A DNA stretch of 64,000 nt, from assembly GCA_016869595.1 (NCBI GenBank), contig VGDT01000003.1:32266-96265 (forward strand), in the 5' to 3' direction. The notes below the pieces were generated by a model. The model made no database searches. It worked only from the letters and a program-made list of their open reading frames with translations, and was not told the origin of the DNA. The stretch comes from Alphaproteobacteria bacterium. Lineage in GTDB: Bacteria > Pseudomonadota > Alphaproteobacteria > Rhizobiales > Beijerinckiaceae. Positions 52,076 through 61,136 of this stretch are shown here, piece by piece (positions within the stretch are counted from its first letter, which is position 1; each line of letters starts with the position of its first letter). Both the position numbers and the translations under genes were made by a program.

Positions 52076-52641
52076 CGGCAAGCGAAGAAGCGCATTTTGC
52101 GGGTGAGGGATTAAGGACTGAGTTGATCTCAGCCATCCCGAGTTTGCGCGCTTTCGCAGTGTCGATCTGCGGCAATTCCGATCGCGCTGACGACCTCGTT
52201 CAGGAAACGCTGGTAAAGGCCTGGGGGAGTCTCGCGACCTTTTCGGAAGGCACCAATCTCACCGCGTGGCTCTTCACAATTCTGCGCAACATTTACTACA
52301 GCGAATATCGCAAGCGCCGACGTGAGGCGCCCGATCCCGACGGCGTGATCGCCGCACGATTGGTCGCGCCGGAATCCCAGCACGCGCATATGGACTTTCT
52401 CGACTTTCGAGAGGCGATGCAGAAGCTGCCGCTCGATCAGCGCGAAGCGCTGATCCTCGTCGCCGCTTCCGGCCTGTCCTATGAAGAAGCTGCTGAAATC
52501 TGCGGCTGCGCGCCCGGCACGATGAAAAGCCGGGTGAACCGCGCGCGCAATCGGCTCTCCGAACTGATGTCGGCGCCCCCGACCGCGGAGCGGCGCGAAT
52601 GGTCATCCGCCGAGCAGTGGACTGAAGCCCCACACGATTGA
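52072..52641 (+). CDS. ecfG: RNA polymerase sigma factor EcfG (ECF15)
   Basis: ELISAIPSLRAFAVSICGNSDRADDLVQETLVKAWG; LILVAASGLSYEEAAEICGCAPGTMKSRVNRAR. Confidence 0.93.
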   Translation: MTASEEAHFAGEGLRTELISAIPSLRAFAVSICGNSDRADDLVQETLVKAWGSLATFSEGTNLTAWLFTILRNIYYSEYRKRRREAPDPDGVIAARLVAPESQHAHMDFLDFREAMQKLPLDQREALILVAASGLSYEEAAEICGCAPGTMKSRVNRARNRLSELMSAPPTAERREWSSAEQWTEAPHD

Positions 52642-52704
52642 ACGGTCATCCGAAATGCCGCATAGGAAAGCGCGCGAAATGCGCCTTTCCATGCGAGCGA
52701 GCCG

Positions 52705-54102
52705 ATGACCGAAGATCAGAGAATTGAACGCGACTCCTTTGGCGACATCGCCGTGCCGGCCTGGGCCTATTGGGGCGCGCAGACGGAACGTTCGCGCGAA
52801 AATTTTCCGATCGGCGGCGATCTCATGCCGATCGAGATCGTTCATGCGCTGGCCCGCATCAAGCTCGCGGCCGCAAAGGTCAACGCCAGAAAGGGTCTGC
52901 TAGACCCTAAAATCGCCGACGCGATTGCAGCCGCCGCGCGCGAAGTGATCGGCGGCAAGCTCGACGATCATTTTCCGCTCGTCGTCTGGCAGACCGGCTC
53001 CGGCACCCAGACGAACATGAACGTCAACGAGGTCATCGCCAATCGCGCCAATGAAATGCTTGGCGCGCCGCGCGGGTCGAAATCGCCGGTTCATCCGAAT
53101 GATCACGTCAATCTCGGCCAATCTTCGAACGACAGTTTTCCCACCGCCATTCACATCGCCGGCGCGACGACGATTTCCGGTCGGCTCATTCCCGCCGTCG
53201 AGCGGCTGCACATCGCGCTCAACGCCAAGGCGGTGAAATTCGCCAATATCATCAAGATCGGCCGCACCCATCTGCAGGACGCGACGCCCGTAACGCTCGG
53301 TCAGGAATTTTCCGGCTATGCGGCGCAGGCCGAATGCGCGGAGAAGCGCATCAGAACGACGCTTGGCGATCTTCTGCAACTTGCTCAGGGCGGCACGGCG
53401 GTCGGCACCGGCGTCAACACCTTCAAAGGCTTTGGCGAAGAGGTCGCCGCCGACATCGCCGAGCAGACCGGACTGCCTTTCGTCTCTGCGCCCAACAAAT
53501 TCGAGGCGCTCGCGAGTCATGACGCGATCGTCTTCGCGCATGGCGCGCTTAACGCGTTGGCGGCGGGCCTCTATAAAATCGCGAGCGACATTCGCCTGCT
53601 CGGCTCGGGGCCGCGCGCCGGCTTTGCCGAAATAAGGCTTCCGGAGAACGAGCCCGGCTCGTCGATCATGCCAGGCAAGGTCAATCCGACTCAGGTCGAG
53701 TCGCTGACGATGGTGTGCACGCGCGTCTTCGGCAATAATGCGACGATCACCTTCGCCGCATCGCAAGGCCATCTCGAACTCAATGTTTTAAAGCCCGTCG
53801 TCGGCTTCGCGCTGCTGGAGTCGACCATCCTGCTCGCCGACGGCATCAACAGTTTCGTCGCGCGCTGTGTCGACGGCATCGAGGCGGATGAGGCCAATAT
53901 CAAGCGCTTCCTCGATCGATCGCTGATGCTTGTCACAGCGCTCGCGCCGAAGATCGGCTATGACGCGGCCTCGAAGATTGCGCGCGCTGCGCATAAGAAC
54001 GGCACGAGCCTCAAGGAAGAGGCGCTCGCTTCCGGAAAGGTCACCGAAGTCGAATTCGATGAAATCGTGCGGCCGGAGAAGATGCTCGCGCCGAATGATT
54101 GA
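52705..54102 (+). CDS. fumC: Class II fumarate hydratase
   Basis: [38 protein letters not shown]. Confidence 0.96.
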   Translation: MTEDQRIERDSFGDIAVPAWAYWGAQTERSRENFPIGGDLMPIEIVHALARIKLAAAKVNARKGLLDPKIADAIAAAAREVIGGKLDDHFPLVVWQTGSGTQTNMNVNEVIANRANEMLGAPRGSKSPVHPNDHVNLGQSSNDSFPTAIHIAGATTISGRLIPAVERLHIALNAKAVKFANIIKIGRTHLQDATPVTLGQEFSGYAAQAECAEKRIRTTLGDLLQLAQGGTAVGTGVNTFKGFGEEVAADIAEQTGLPFVSAPNKFEALASHDAIVFAHGALNALAAGLYKIASDIRLLGSGPRAGFAEIRLPENEPGSSIMPGKVNPTQVESLTMVCTRVFGNNATITFAASQGHLELNVLKPVVGFALLESTILLADGINSFVARCVDGIEADEANIKRFLDRSLMLVTALAPKIGYDAASKIARAAHKNGTSLKEEALASGKVTEVEFDEIVRPEKMLAPND

Positions 54103-54112
54103 AGTCGGATTT

Positions 54113-54234
54113 CCTCGTCCTTCGAGACGACCGCTTCGCGGTCTCCTCAGGATGAGGAAACCCGTTGCTCCTGTGACCTCATCCTGAGGAGCCGCCTTTG
54201 GCGGCGTCTCGAAGGACGAGGTCACAGGAGCAAC
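54113..54234. repeat. Palindromic repeat pair (family B: CCTCRTCCTTCGAGACG...CTCCTCAGGATGAGG)
   Basis: Two inverted units; second nested in a 17-bp palindrome GTTGCTCCTGTGACCTC (54164-54180)/GAGGTCACAGGAGCAAC (54218-54234). Confidence 0.88.
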
Positions 54235-54308
54235 GTTTCAATTGCGCCATGCCTTTCCCTCGTCACGCATAGGCACTAGGTTCGGCTCCTGACCGAGGAG
54301 CTCACTTC

Positions 54309-55697
54309 ATGGCCGCGCTCGACGCCGTCCTCTCTACGATAGACGCCAATCTCGACGCCTCGAGAGAACGCCTGTTCGATCTCTTGCGCATTCCCTCGGT
54401 TTCGACCGACCCTGCCTACACAGCGCAATGTCTGCGCGCGGCGAACTGGCTCAAGGATCAGCTCAACGGGCTCGGCTACGAGGCCGAAGTGCGCGAGACG
54501 CCAGGCCACCCAATTGTCGTCGGCCACGCCAAGGCGAAGCGCAAGGATGCGCCGCATGTGCTGTTCTACGGCCACTACGACGTGCAGCCGCCGGATCCCG
54601 TGGAACTGTGGGAGACCGAGCCCTTCGCGCCGCGGCTCGCTGACGGCAAGGATGGCAAGGACATCGTCGCGCGCGGCGCCTCTGATGACAAAGGCCAGCT
54701 GATGACGTTTCTCGAAGCGTGTCGCGCCTTCGAGGCGAATGGCGGGCTTCCGTGCAACGTCACCTTTCTGTTCGAGGGCGAAGAGGAGACGGGATCGCCT
54801 TCGCTTCCCGGATTTCTCGCCGCGAACAAGGACGAACTCTCGGCGGCCGATCTCGCGCTCGTCTGCGACACCAGCATGTGGAACGCATCGACGCCGGCGA
54901 TCACGGTGATGTTGCGCGGGCTGGCGCTTGAAGAGGTGATCATCAAAGGTCCGAGCCGCGATCTGCATTCCGGCATGTTCGGCGGGCCGGTGCTGAATCC
55001 GATTCATGTGCTGGCGAAGATCATCGCCGATCTGCACGATTTGGAAGGCAAGGTGACGCTGCCGGGCTTTTATGCCGGCGTGCCGGAGATTCCCGAAGAC
55101 ATCGCCGAACAATGGCGCGAGATCGATTTCGATGAGGCCAAATGGCTCTCGGAAATCGGCTTAACACGCGTCGGCGGCGAAAGGGGACGCGGAATCATGG
55201 AGCAAATCTGGGCGCGCCCGACCTGCGACGTGAATGGAATCATCGGCGGTTATACCGGCGCGGGATCGAAGACGGTGTTGCCGGCGCAGGCTTCGGCGAA
55301 ATTTTCATTTCGCCTCGTCGGCAAGCAGGACGCTAAAGCAATTCTCGAAAGCTTCCGCAGCTTCGTGCGCGAGCGTCTGCCAGCGGACGCCAAGGCTGAA
55401 TTTCTTTCGCATGGCGCGTCAAACGCGTTGCAACTTCCCTTCGGCTCGGAGGCGCTCAATCGCGCGCGCCGCGCGCTCGCGGAAGAATGGGGCAAGGAAG
55501 CTGTGCTCGCCGGCTGCGGCGGCTCGATCCCGATCGTCGGCAGCTTCAAGCGCGATCTCAATATGGACTCGCTGATGATCGGCTTCGCGCTTGACGACGA
55601 CCGCATTCATTCGCCGAACGAGAAATATTCCTATGCGTCGTTCTATAAGGGCGCGCGCTCCTGGGCGCGGGTGCTGCATGCGCTCGCTGCGGCATAG
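54309..55697 (+). CDS. M20 family dipeptidase
   Basis: VLFYGHYDVQPPDPVELWETEPF; GASDDKGQLMTFLEACRAF; FEGEEETGSPSL. Confidence 0.94.
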   Translation: MAALDAVLSTIDANLDASRERLFDLLRIPSVSTDPAYTAQCLRAANWLKDQLNGLGYEAEVRETPGHPIVVGHAKAKRKDAPHVLFYGHYDVQPPDPVELWETEPFAPRLADGKDGKDIVARGASDDKGQLMTFLEACRAFEANGGLPCNVTFLFEGEEETGSPSLPGFLAANKDELSAADLALVCDTSMWNASTPAITVMLRGLALEEVIIKGPSRDLHSGMFGGPVLNPIHVLAKIIADLHDLEGKVTLPGFYAGVPEIPEDIAEQWREIDFDEAKWLSEIGLTRVGGERGRGIMEQIWARPTCDVNGIIGGYTGAGSKTVLPAQASAKFSFRLVGKQDAKAILESFRSFVRERLPADAKAEFLSHGASNALQLPFGSEALNRARRALAEEWGKEAVLAGCGGSIPIVGSFKRDLNMDSLMIGFALDDDRIHSPNEKYSYASFYKGARSWARVLHALAAA

Positions 55698-55763
55698 TCG
55701 CATTAAAGGAGAGAGATCGGCTTCGGCGTCGCTCTTGACTCGAAGAGCGATCGGCATTCTATT

Positions 55764-55948
55764 TTGCGGCAGACGGTTCCCAACGGGATCAAAATGGGAA
55801 TGCGGTGAACGCGCTCCTTCGCGCGCAATTCCGCGGCTGCCCCCGCAACTGTAAGCGGCGAGCCGAAGACCATTAAGCCACTGGAGCGAAAAGCTCTGGG
55901 AAGGCGGTCTTAAGGCGACAACCCGCGAGCCAGGAGACCTGCCGTCGC
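55764..55948 (+). ncRNA. Cobalamin riboswitch 1
   Basis: GACGGTTCCC...GGGAATGCGGTGAACGC...GCTGCCCCCGCAACTGTAAGCGGCGAGC...AAGCCACTGG...GGGAAGGCGG...CCCGCGAGCCAGGAGACCTGCC. Confidence 0.95.
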
Positions 55949-55950
55949 TT

Positions 55951-55993
55951 CGTGGTCACGCGCGAAAGCGTCGGGCGGGGTGCACCGATGCGG
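55951..55993 (+). repeat. 43-bp sequence identical in inverted orientation to 63617-63659
   Basis: CGTGGTCACGCGCGAAAGCGTCGGGCGGGGTGCACCGATGCGG. Confidence 0.95.
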
Positions 55994-56069
55994 CCGATGC
56001 CCCTCGCCTTATCGGCGTATGGGCGGAGACCTTTCGCAGTGACGGCCCACGTTCGCTGCGAGTCCAGCT

Positions 56070-58148
56070 ATGCCTTCCCACATTCCAACGACCGCCTTGC
56101 GCGGCGCGCTTCTGCTGTCCCTCTCCCTCTCCGCTTCCACTGCTTTCGCGCAGCAATCATTGCCCACCATTGAGGTCGGCCCATTGAGCCCGGCGCAACC
56201 AGGCTCTCCCGGCGCCGCGCTTGAGGATCAAACCGTCGTCACGCCGACGCGCGTCGAGCAGCCGGTTGCGAGCACTGGCGCTTCCGTCAGCGTCATTCAC
56301 GCCCATGACATTCAGAAACGCGGATCGCTCAGCTTCAACGACGTGCTGCGCGGCGTTCCCGGGCTGGACGTTTTTTCCAATGGCGGGCCCGGAACGCAGA
56401 CCTCCGTCGTATTGCGCGGCTCGACGCCGGGCCAGACTCTCGTGCTGATCGACGGCATTCGCATCGGCGATCCGACGAGCACCGACGGTTCGGTCGATTT
56501 CGGCCGGCTCCTTCCAACCGATATCGAGCGGATCGAAGTGCTGCGCGGCCCGCAATCGGCGCTTTACGGCTCGGACGCGATGGGCGGCGTGATCAATATC
56601 ATCACGCGCCGCGGCAAAGGCGCGCCGCAAGGCTGGATCATGACGGAAGGCGGCTCCTATGGAACGTCGTCGTCGCGGGCCTCCATCTCCGGCGCCGATG
56701 CGCAGGGTTCCTACGCGCTGTCGATCTCAGGCCTCCATGCCGATGGTTTCCCGCGCTACGGCTATCGTCAGCAGCGTCCGATCTTCATCGGCGATCAGAC
56801 GACGCCGCTGCCGCCGCTCCCTGCCGACGATCCGACGAACAATGTCGGCGTCACGGGGCGCATCGGCTATGAATTTACCGACCGGGCGCGCATCGAAGCG
56901 GGCCTCGCCGGCTATGACAGCGCCATCCGCTACGACAATCCTTACGCCTTCAACGCGTGGAGCGTGTTCGATCCATTCAATCATCATCACGCGACCTTCA
57001 TGCAGGGCTATGTGCGGCTCGGCGCCGAGATGTTCGACAAGACGCTGCGCAACAGGCTCACGCTCTACGCCAATCGAGGAAACCGCGACGTCTGGTCGAC
57101 GGAAGCCTGTTTCGACAATTTAACCTTCACCTCGCAGAACTGCCGCTTCGGCTATCTCGGCGGGCGCAGGGGCGTCGAATATCAAAGCGACATCGTGCTT
57201 GGACCGTTCGGTCTCGCGACGCTCGGCTCGCGTGTCGAAACCGAGACGGCGCAGAATTCGCGCGAAGCCTGGATCGTCGATGACTTCACGCCGACGCGCG
57301 CCGTCCAGACGACATGGTCCGGCTATGCGCAGCATCAATTCACTCTGCTCGATCGTCTCGACATTTCCTATGGCGGGCGCATCGATGCGGTGAGTCAAAA
57401 CAAGACCTTCATGACCTGGCGGACCACGGCGAATTTCCGCATCGACGAGATCGGCATGCGCCTGCGCGGCTCTGCCGCGACGGGCGCCAAAACCGCTTCG
57501 CTCTATCAGCGATTCAGCCAATATGGCGATCCGACGCTCGCGCCCGAGCGCGTGCTCGGCTTTGACGCCGGAATAGATCAGAGCTTTTTCGGCGGCCTCG
57601 CCACCGCCTCAGTCTCCGTCTTCACCAACCGCTACACGAACCTTGTGCAGTTCGGGAAGGCCGAGAGTTGCGCATCGACGCAGATCTTCGGCTGCTATTT
57701 CAATGTCGGGCGGGCGGATACGCGCGGCGTCGAATTCTCCGGCGAAGCGGCTCTCGTGCCTAGCGCCCTGCTCGCGCGAGGAAGCTACACATTCCTCTCC
57801 GCGCGCAATCTCGATCACGACGAGGACAGCATCTACGCGGGCCGCACGCTGCTGCGCCATCCGCGTCACAAGGGGATGTGGTCGCTCATCTACACGGGCC
57901 TGCCGGGCCTTGAAGTCGAAGCGCGGGCCAATATCGTCGGCCCCGCGCATGACGTGGATTTCATCTTCAACAAGCGCGTGATGCTCGCGCCTTATGTGCG
58001 GCTCGATCTCTTCGCGAATTACAGGCTTACCGACCAGCTGACGCTTCATGCGCGTATCGAGAACCTCAACAATGCGCTCTACGAGGAGGTCTACAATTAT
58101 TCGACGACGGCGCGCGCCTTTTATGGCGGCGTGAAATACGCCTGGTGA
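56070..58148 (+). CDS. btuB: TonB-dependent receptor, BtuB-like
   Basis: VVTPTRVEQPVASTGASVSVIHAHDIQKRGSLSFNDVLRGVPGLDVFSNGGPGTQTSVVLRG; downstream of cobalamin riboswitch; C-terminal aromatic strand KYAW. Confidence 0.9.
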   Translation: MPSHIPTTALRGALLLSLSLSASTAFAQQSLPTIEVGPLSPAQPGSPGAALEDQTVVTPTRVEQPVASTGASVSVIHAHDIQKRGSLSFNDVLRGVPGLDVFSNGGPGTQTSVVLRGSTPGQTLVLIDGIRIGDPTSTDGSVDFGRLLPTDIERIEVLRGPQSALYGSDAMGGVINIITRRGKGAPQGWIMTEGGSYGTSSSRASISGADAQGSYALSISGLHADGFPRYGYRQQRPIFIGDQTTPLPPLPADDPTNNVGVTGRIGYEFTDRARIEAGLAGYDSAIRYDNPYAFNAWSVFDPFNHHHATFMQGYVRLGAEMFDKTLRNRLTLYANRGNRDVWSTEACFDNLTFTSQNCRFGYLGGRRGVEYQSDIVLGPFGLATLGSRVETETAQNSREAWIVDDFTPTRAVQTTWSGYAQHQFTLLDRLDISYGGRIDAVSQNKTFMTWRTTANFRIDEIGMRLRGSAATGAKTASLYQRFSQYGDPTLAPERVLGFDAGIDQSFFGGLATASVSVFTNRYTNLVQFGKAESCASTQIFGCYFNVGRADTRGVEFSGEAALVPSALLARGSYTFLSARNLDHDEDSIYAGRTLLRHPRHKGMWSLIYTGLPGLEVEARANIVGPAHDVDFIFNKRVMLAPYVRLDLFANYRLTDQLTLHARIENLNNALYEEVYNYSTTARAFYGGVKYAW

Positions 58149-58158
58149 GGAGATCGAC

Positions 58159-58746
58159 ATGCAAACGAATGCAGACGTAACGCCAACGCGAGTTGTCGAG
58201 CCCGATGGCGCGGCGCTCGATGTCTTCTCTCTGCCGACCGACCCGGCGAGTCTCGAAGAACTCATTCGCGACCTTTTCGAGAATCATTGGGACGAGATCG
58301 TCTTCGGGCCGATCATTCAGGGCGCGGCGTGGGAAATCCACGCCGATCGTCCGCCGACTCGCATTGGGGTGCTCGACGGCTATCTCACGGTCGCCTTCGG
58401 CGTCACGCATTTTCACGTCTGCATCGGCGAGAACAAGGGACCGCGCAGTCGGCCGACGTCTCCCGAACTCGCGAAGCGCCGGCGCACGTCGCGCGCCGAA
58501 CTCTATCGCCGGCTCGGGTCGACATGCGTGCCGATGTCATGGGGATTGCAGCTCTTCAACGGCGCCGACGAACAGCAGATCACTGTGCTGCTTCCAAACC
58601 CGTTTCTTGAGCCGAAGACCGACAGGTTTCTCAAAGAGCCTGATTGGTCGCGTCTCGCACTCTGGGACAAATTGCGCGCGCGCTGGTTCGGCCTGCACGA
58701 GCCTGATCCGATCGATCGCTCGGCGAGCCGCTTCAAACATGAATGA
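58159..58746 (+). CDS. Conserved hypothetical protein in B12-riboswitch operon
   Basis: Uninterrupted ORF 10 bp after btuB, no recognised domain. Confidence 0.7.
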   Translation: MQTNADVTPTRVVEPDGAALDVFSLPTDPASLEELIRDLFENHWDEIVFGPIIQGAAWEIHADRPPTRIGVLDGYLTVAFGVTHFHVCIGENKGPRSRPTSPELAKRRRTSRAELYRRLGSTCVPMSWGLQLFNGADEQQITVLLPNPFLEPKTDRFLKEPDWSRLALWDKLRARWFGLHEPDPIDRSASRFKHE

Positions 58747-58778
58747 AGCTTAAGGGGATTCGTCTGAAAGATGGTTTT

Positions 58779-58823
58779 CCTCACCCTTCGAGACGCGTGC
58801 TGCGCACGCTCCTCAGGATGAGG
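58779..58823. repeat. Palindromic repeat (family B)
   Basis: CCTCACCCTTCGAGACGCGTGCTGCGCACGCTCCTCAGGATGAGG; same core as 54113-54234. Confidence 0.85.
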
Positions 58824-58886
58824 AAGCCCTTCACCCGATCGCCCTGCGTGAGATCTAAGTCGACGTCAAACTCAAAGGAGACTGAT

Positions 58887-59441
58887 ATGACAACTATGCT
58901 TTCCGCCGTCTCAAACGATCGTCGCTTCGCGCTATGGGCGGCGACGCTTATTGCAGCGACCATTCTTTCCAGCTTCGCGCTCGCCTGCGCCGTTCCGCTC
59001 GCGGGCTTCGCCGCTGTGGCGGCGCTCACCGCTTCGCGCCGCGAGGCCCTGCTGCTGACAAGCGCGATCTGGCTCACGAACCAAGCGGTCGGCTTCCTCT
59101 TCCTGAATTATCCCACCGATCCGATGACGCTCTTTTGGGGCGGCGCGCTCGGCGTCATCGCTCTGCTGTCTTGTGAAAGCGCCGGCCTGCTCGCGCGCCG
59201 CTTTCATGGGTTTGCCGGAGGGCTCGCCGCTTTCCTCGCTTCCTTTGTCGTCTATGAGAGCCTGGTTCTGGCCGTCACGGCGGCGACCGGACCCGGCGTC
59301 GATCATTTCACCGCGCCGGTCGTGTCGCGGATCTTTTTCGTCAATCTTTTCGCGTTTGCGGGGCTGTTGATGTTGAAGGCCGTAGGCGCCGCGGCGGCGA
59401 CTCGCAGTGCCGCGAAGACTTTCGCCTCGCGTCCGACTTAG
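58887..59441 (+). CDS. Polytopic membrane protein in B12-regulated cluster (candidate corrinoid/cobalt transport component)
   Basis: About 184 aa with ~5-6 hydrophobic segments; co-directional with btuB. Confidence 0.6.
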   Translation: MTTMLSAVSNDRRFALWAATLIAATILSSFALACAVPLAGFAAVAALTASRREALLLTSAIWLTNQAVGFLFLNYPTDPMTLFWGGALGVIALLSCESAGLLARRFHGFAGGLAAFLASFVVYESLVLAVTAATGPGVDHFTAPVVSRIFFVNLFAFAGLLMLKAVGAAAATRSAAKTFASRPT

Positions 59442-59581
59442 ACGCGAGGGAGCCGTTGATGAAGGGGGGTCGTGACCCAAAGCCGCCACTTGCCGCGTCC
59501 ACTTGCCGCATCGGCCATGCTCATCACCAATGTCGATGGCGCAATGCATATCCTGTCACCGTAATGCTCGGACGCTTATTT

Positions 59582-60169
59582 TCAGCGGCACACCCTTGCG
59601 CGTTGCGCCGCACAATTAAACGAGGCGTTTTCGTCCACGGAGTGCCAGCTTCCGCCTTGTTCCTGAAATTGCCCTGCCTTTGGCTTGCTGATGCATCCGG
59701 TCTCGCCGATCACGACTACCCAAAGCTGCGCCGGGACCGGGCTTGCGACGCTGTTGAACTTGCAGCACACGGCCCGGCGACTGCGATCGAGCACATGTCC
59801 CGAAGGTAGAGACGGAAAGATCCCTTCCAAAGTCGCGCGGGCGAAGTTCGACTGGCCCGGTTGCTGAAAGCACGATGCGGGCATAACTCCCGTGTTGCGC
59901 GTCGCCCACATTTCCCGCGCGCAACGTATGATCGCGTCAGCGGCCCGCTTGCGGCATTTCCTCTTCTCGGTACGATTGCAACTGCCACGCCCTTCAATGC
60001 TGGCCAGAAGCTCCTTTTGCACGTTGCTGCTGTCTCGCGCGCGGTCGAATATCCACATTTGGCCTGCGCAGCCCCGGGAAATATCGGCGCGCGCCTCCCG
60101 TAAATTCGTCGTGATCAAACCCGTCGCGAGCATCAGGGCAATCAAAAGCGATCGGCGTCCAGCGCTCAT
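59582..60169 (-). CDS. Secreted cysteine-rich hypothetical protein
   Basis: Signal peptide MSAGRRSLLIALMLATGLITTNLREARA, then about 10 Cys. Confidence 0.45.
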   Translation of the reverse strand: MSAGRRSLLIALMLATGLITTNLREARADISRGCAGQMWIFDRARDSSNVQKELLASIEGRGSCNRTEKRKCRKRAADAIIRCAREMWATRNTGVMPASCFQQPGQSNFARATLEGIFPSLPSGHVLDRSRRAVCCKFNSVASPVPAQLWVVVIGETGCISKPKAGQFQEQGGSWHSVDENASFNCAAQRARVCR

Positions 60170-60430
60170 CACGGCAATTCTCCCTGCGGCAATCGGCCAT
60201 GGACTTCGTCCCGTGGCCGGTTTCGGCAAAAAATTTCAGCTTCGCATCCCAATAAGTCTTCGCTCTCTCCGGTTAACGAGTAAGCGGGCGCTTTAGTTCC
60301 GACGAGACAATGACAGCCTGCCGCCTTTGCTTGGGGGCTGGCTTTCTGCAGGTTTCTCCGCGCGTTTTTCGGCGGGACCGGCAGGAAGGGCACGCAGAGA
60401 GTGGACACGAGGCGCGTAGATATTTGAAAG

Positions 60431-60916
60431 CTATTCCCATTCAAGCCGGACCACTTCGCCCACGGCTAATTGGCCCCATTCTGCTTTAAAGGATAACAAC
60501 TGCGCCCACGTCGCAGGCGCCAGAGAGCCTTCAAATTTTCTTCCGCTCGTTCGCAAAAGCCGCCAGAGCCCTTCTTCGTGCGGCGCCACGCTGTGCAGGG
60601 CTGTCTGGAATGCACCGACAATCGCCTCTGCTTCCGATAGAGAGCGTTCATTTGCCTTGATGATTTGTCTCGATCTCTCGTTTGCTCTGCGCTTTTGTCG
60701 TCCGTCGATGATCTCCATGCTGGAAAATTTCGCTCCGGCGGCAATCGATCCCCAGAAGCCCCGTTTAAGGCCCATCCCTTTTTCTACGATGAAATGAATT
60801 AGATCATGTGGAGGTGAGAACTTTCGATCAGGTGTGAGCACGCGCAGCCTGACGCCGTCATCGCGGATGGCGATGACGATTGGACGCCCCGATGTCTTCT
60901 CTACGTTTACGTGCAT
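60431..60916 (-). CDS. Conserved hypothetical protein
   Basis: MHVNVEKTSGRPIVIAIRDDGVRLRVLTPDRKFSPPHDLIHFIVEKGMGLKRGFWGSIAAGAKFSSMEI; compact, charged, protein-like composition. Confidence 0.6.
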   Translation of the reverse strand: MHVNVEKTSGRPIVIAIRDDGVRLRVLTPDRKFSPPHDLIHFIVEKGMGLKRGFWGSIAAGAKFSSMEIIDGRQKRRANERSRQIIKANERSLSEAEAIVGAFQTALHSVAPHEEGLWRLLRTSGRKFEGSLAPATWAQLLSFKAEWGQLAVGEVVRLEWE

Positions 60917-60992
60917 TGCCGCGTGGGTACTGTGAATGGAGAGTTCCCGCAACTTCCGCAGCTGGCGCCAATCCACCGCCGCTTGAAAAGCC

Positions 60993-61136
60993 TCAGTCTC
61001 CCAACCTCCGGTCCGCGTGGCCGCTCTGCTGATCCGTGAGGCGCGCAAGCGCGAACAACAAATCGCTCAGGCGATTGAGATAGGCGAGAACATTCACTGG
61101 ACCCGCGGCGGTCAGTTCGATTGTCGCGAGAAAGGC
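60993..61136 (-). pseudogene. C-terminal remnant of PduO-type cob(I)alamin adenosyltransferase
   Basis: Start-less reading frame AFLATIELTAAGPVNVLAYLNRLSDLLFALARLTDQQSGHADRRLGD*, matching the FLNRLSDYLFTLAR C-terminal signature; preceded by TGA. Confidence 0.7.
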
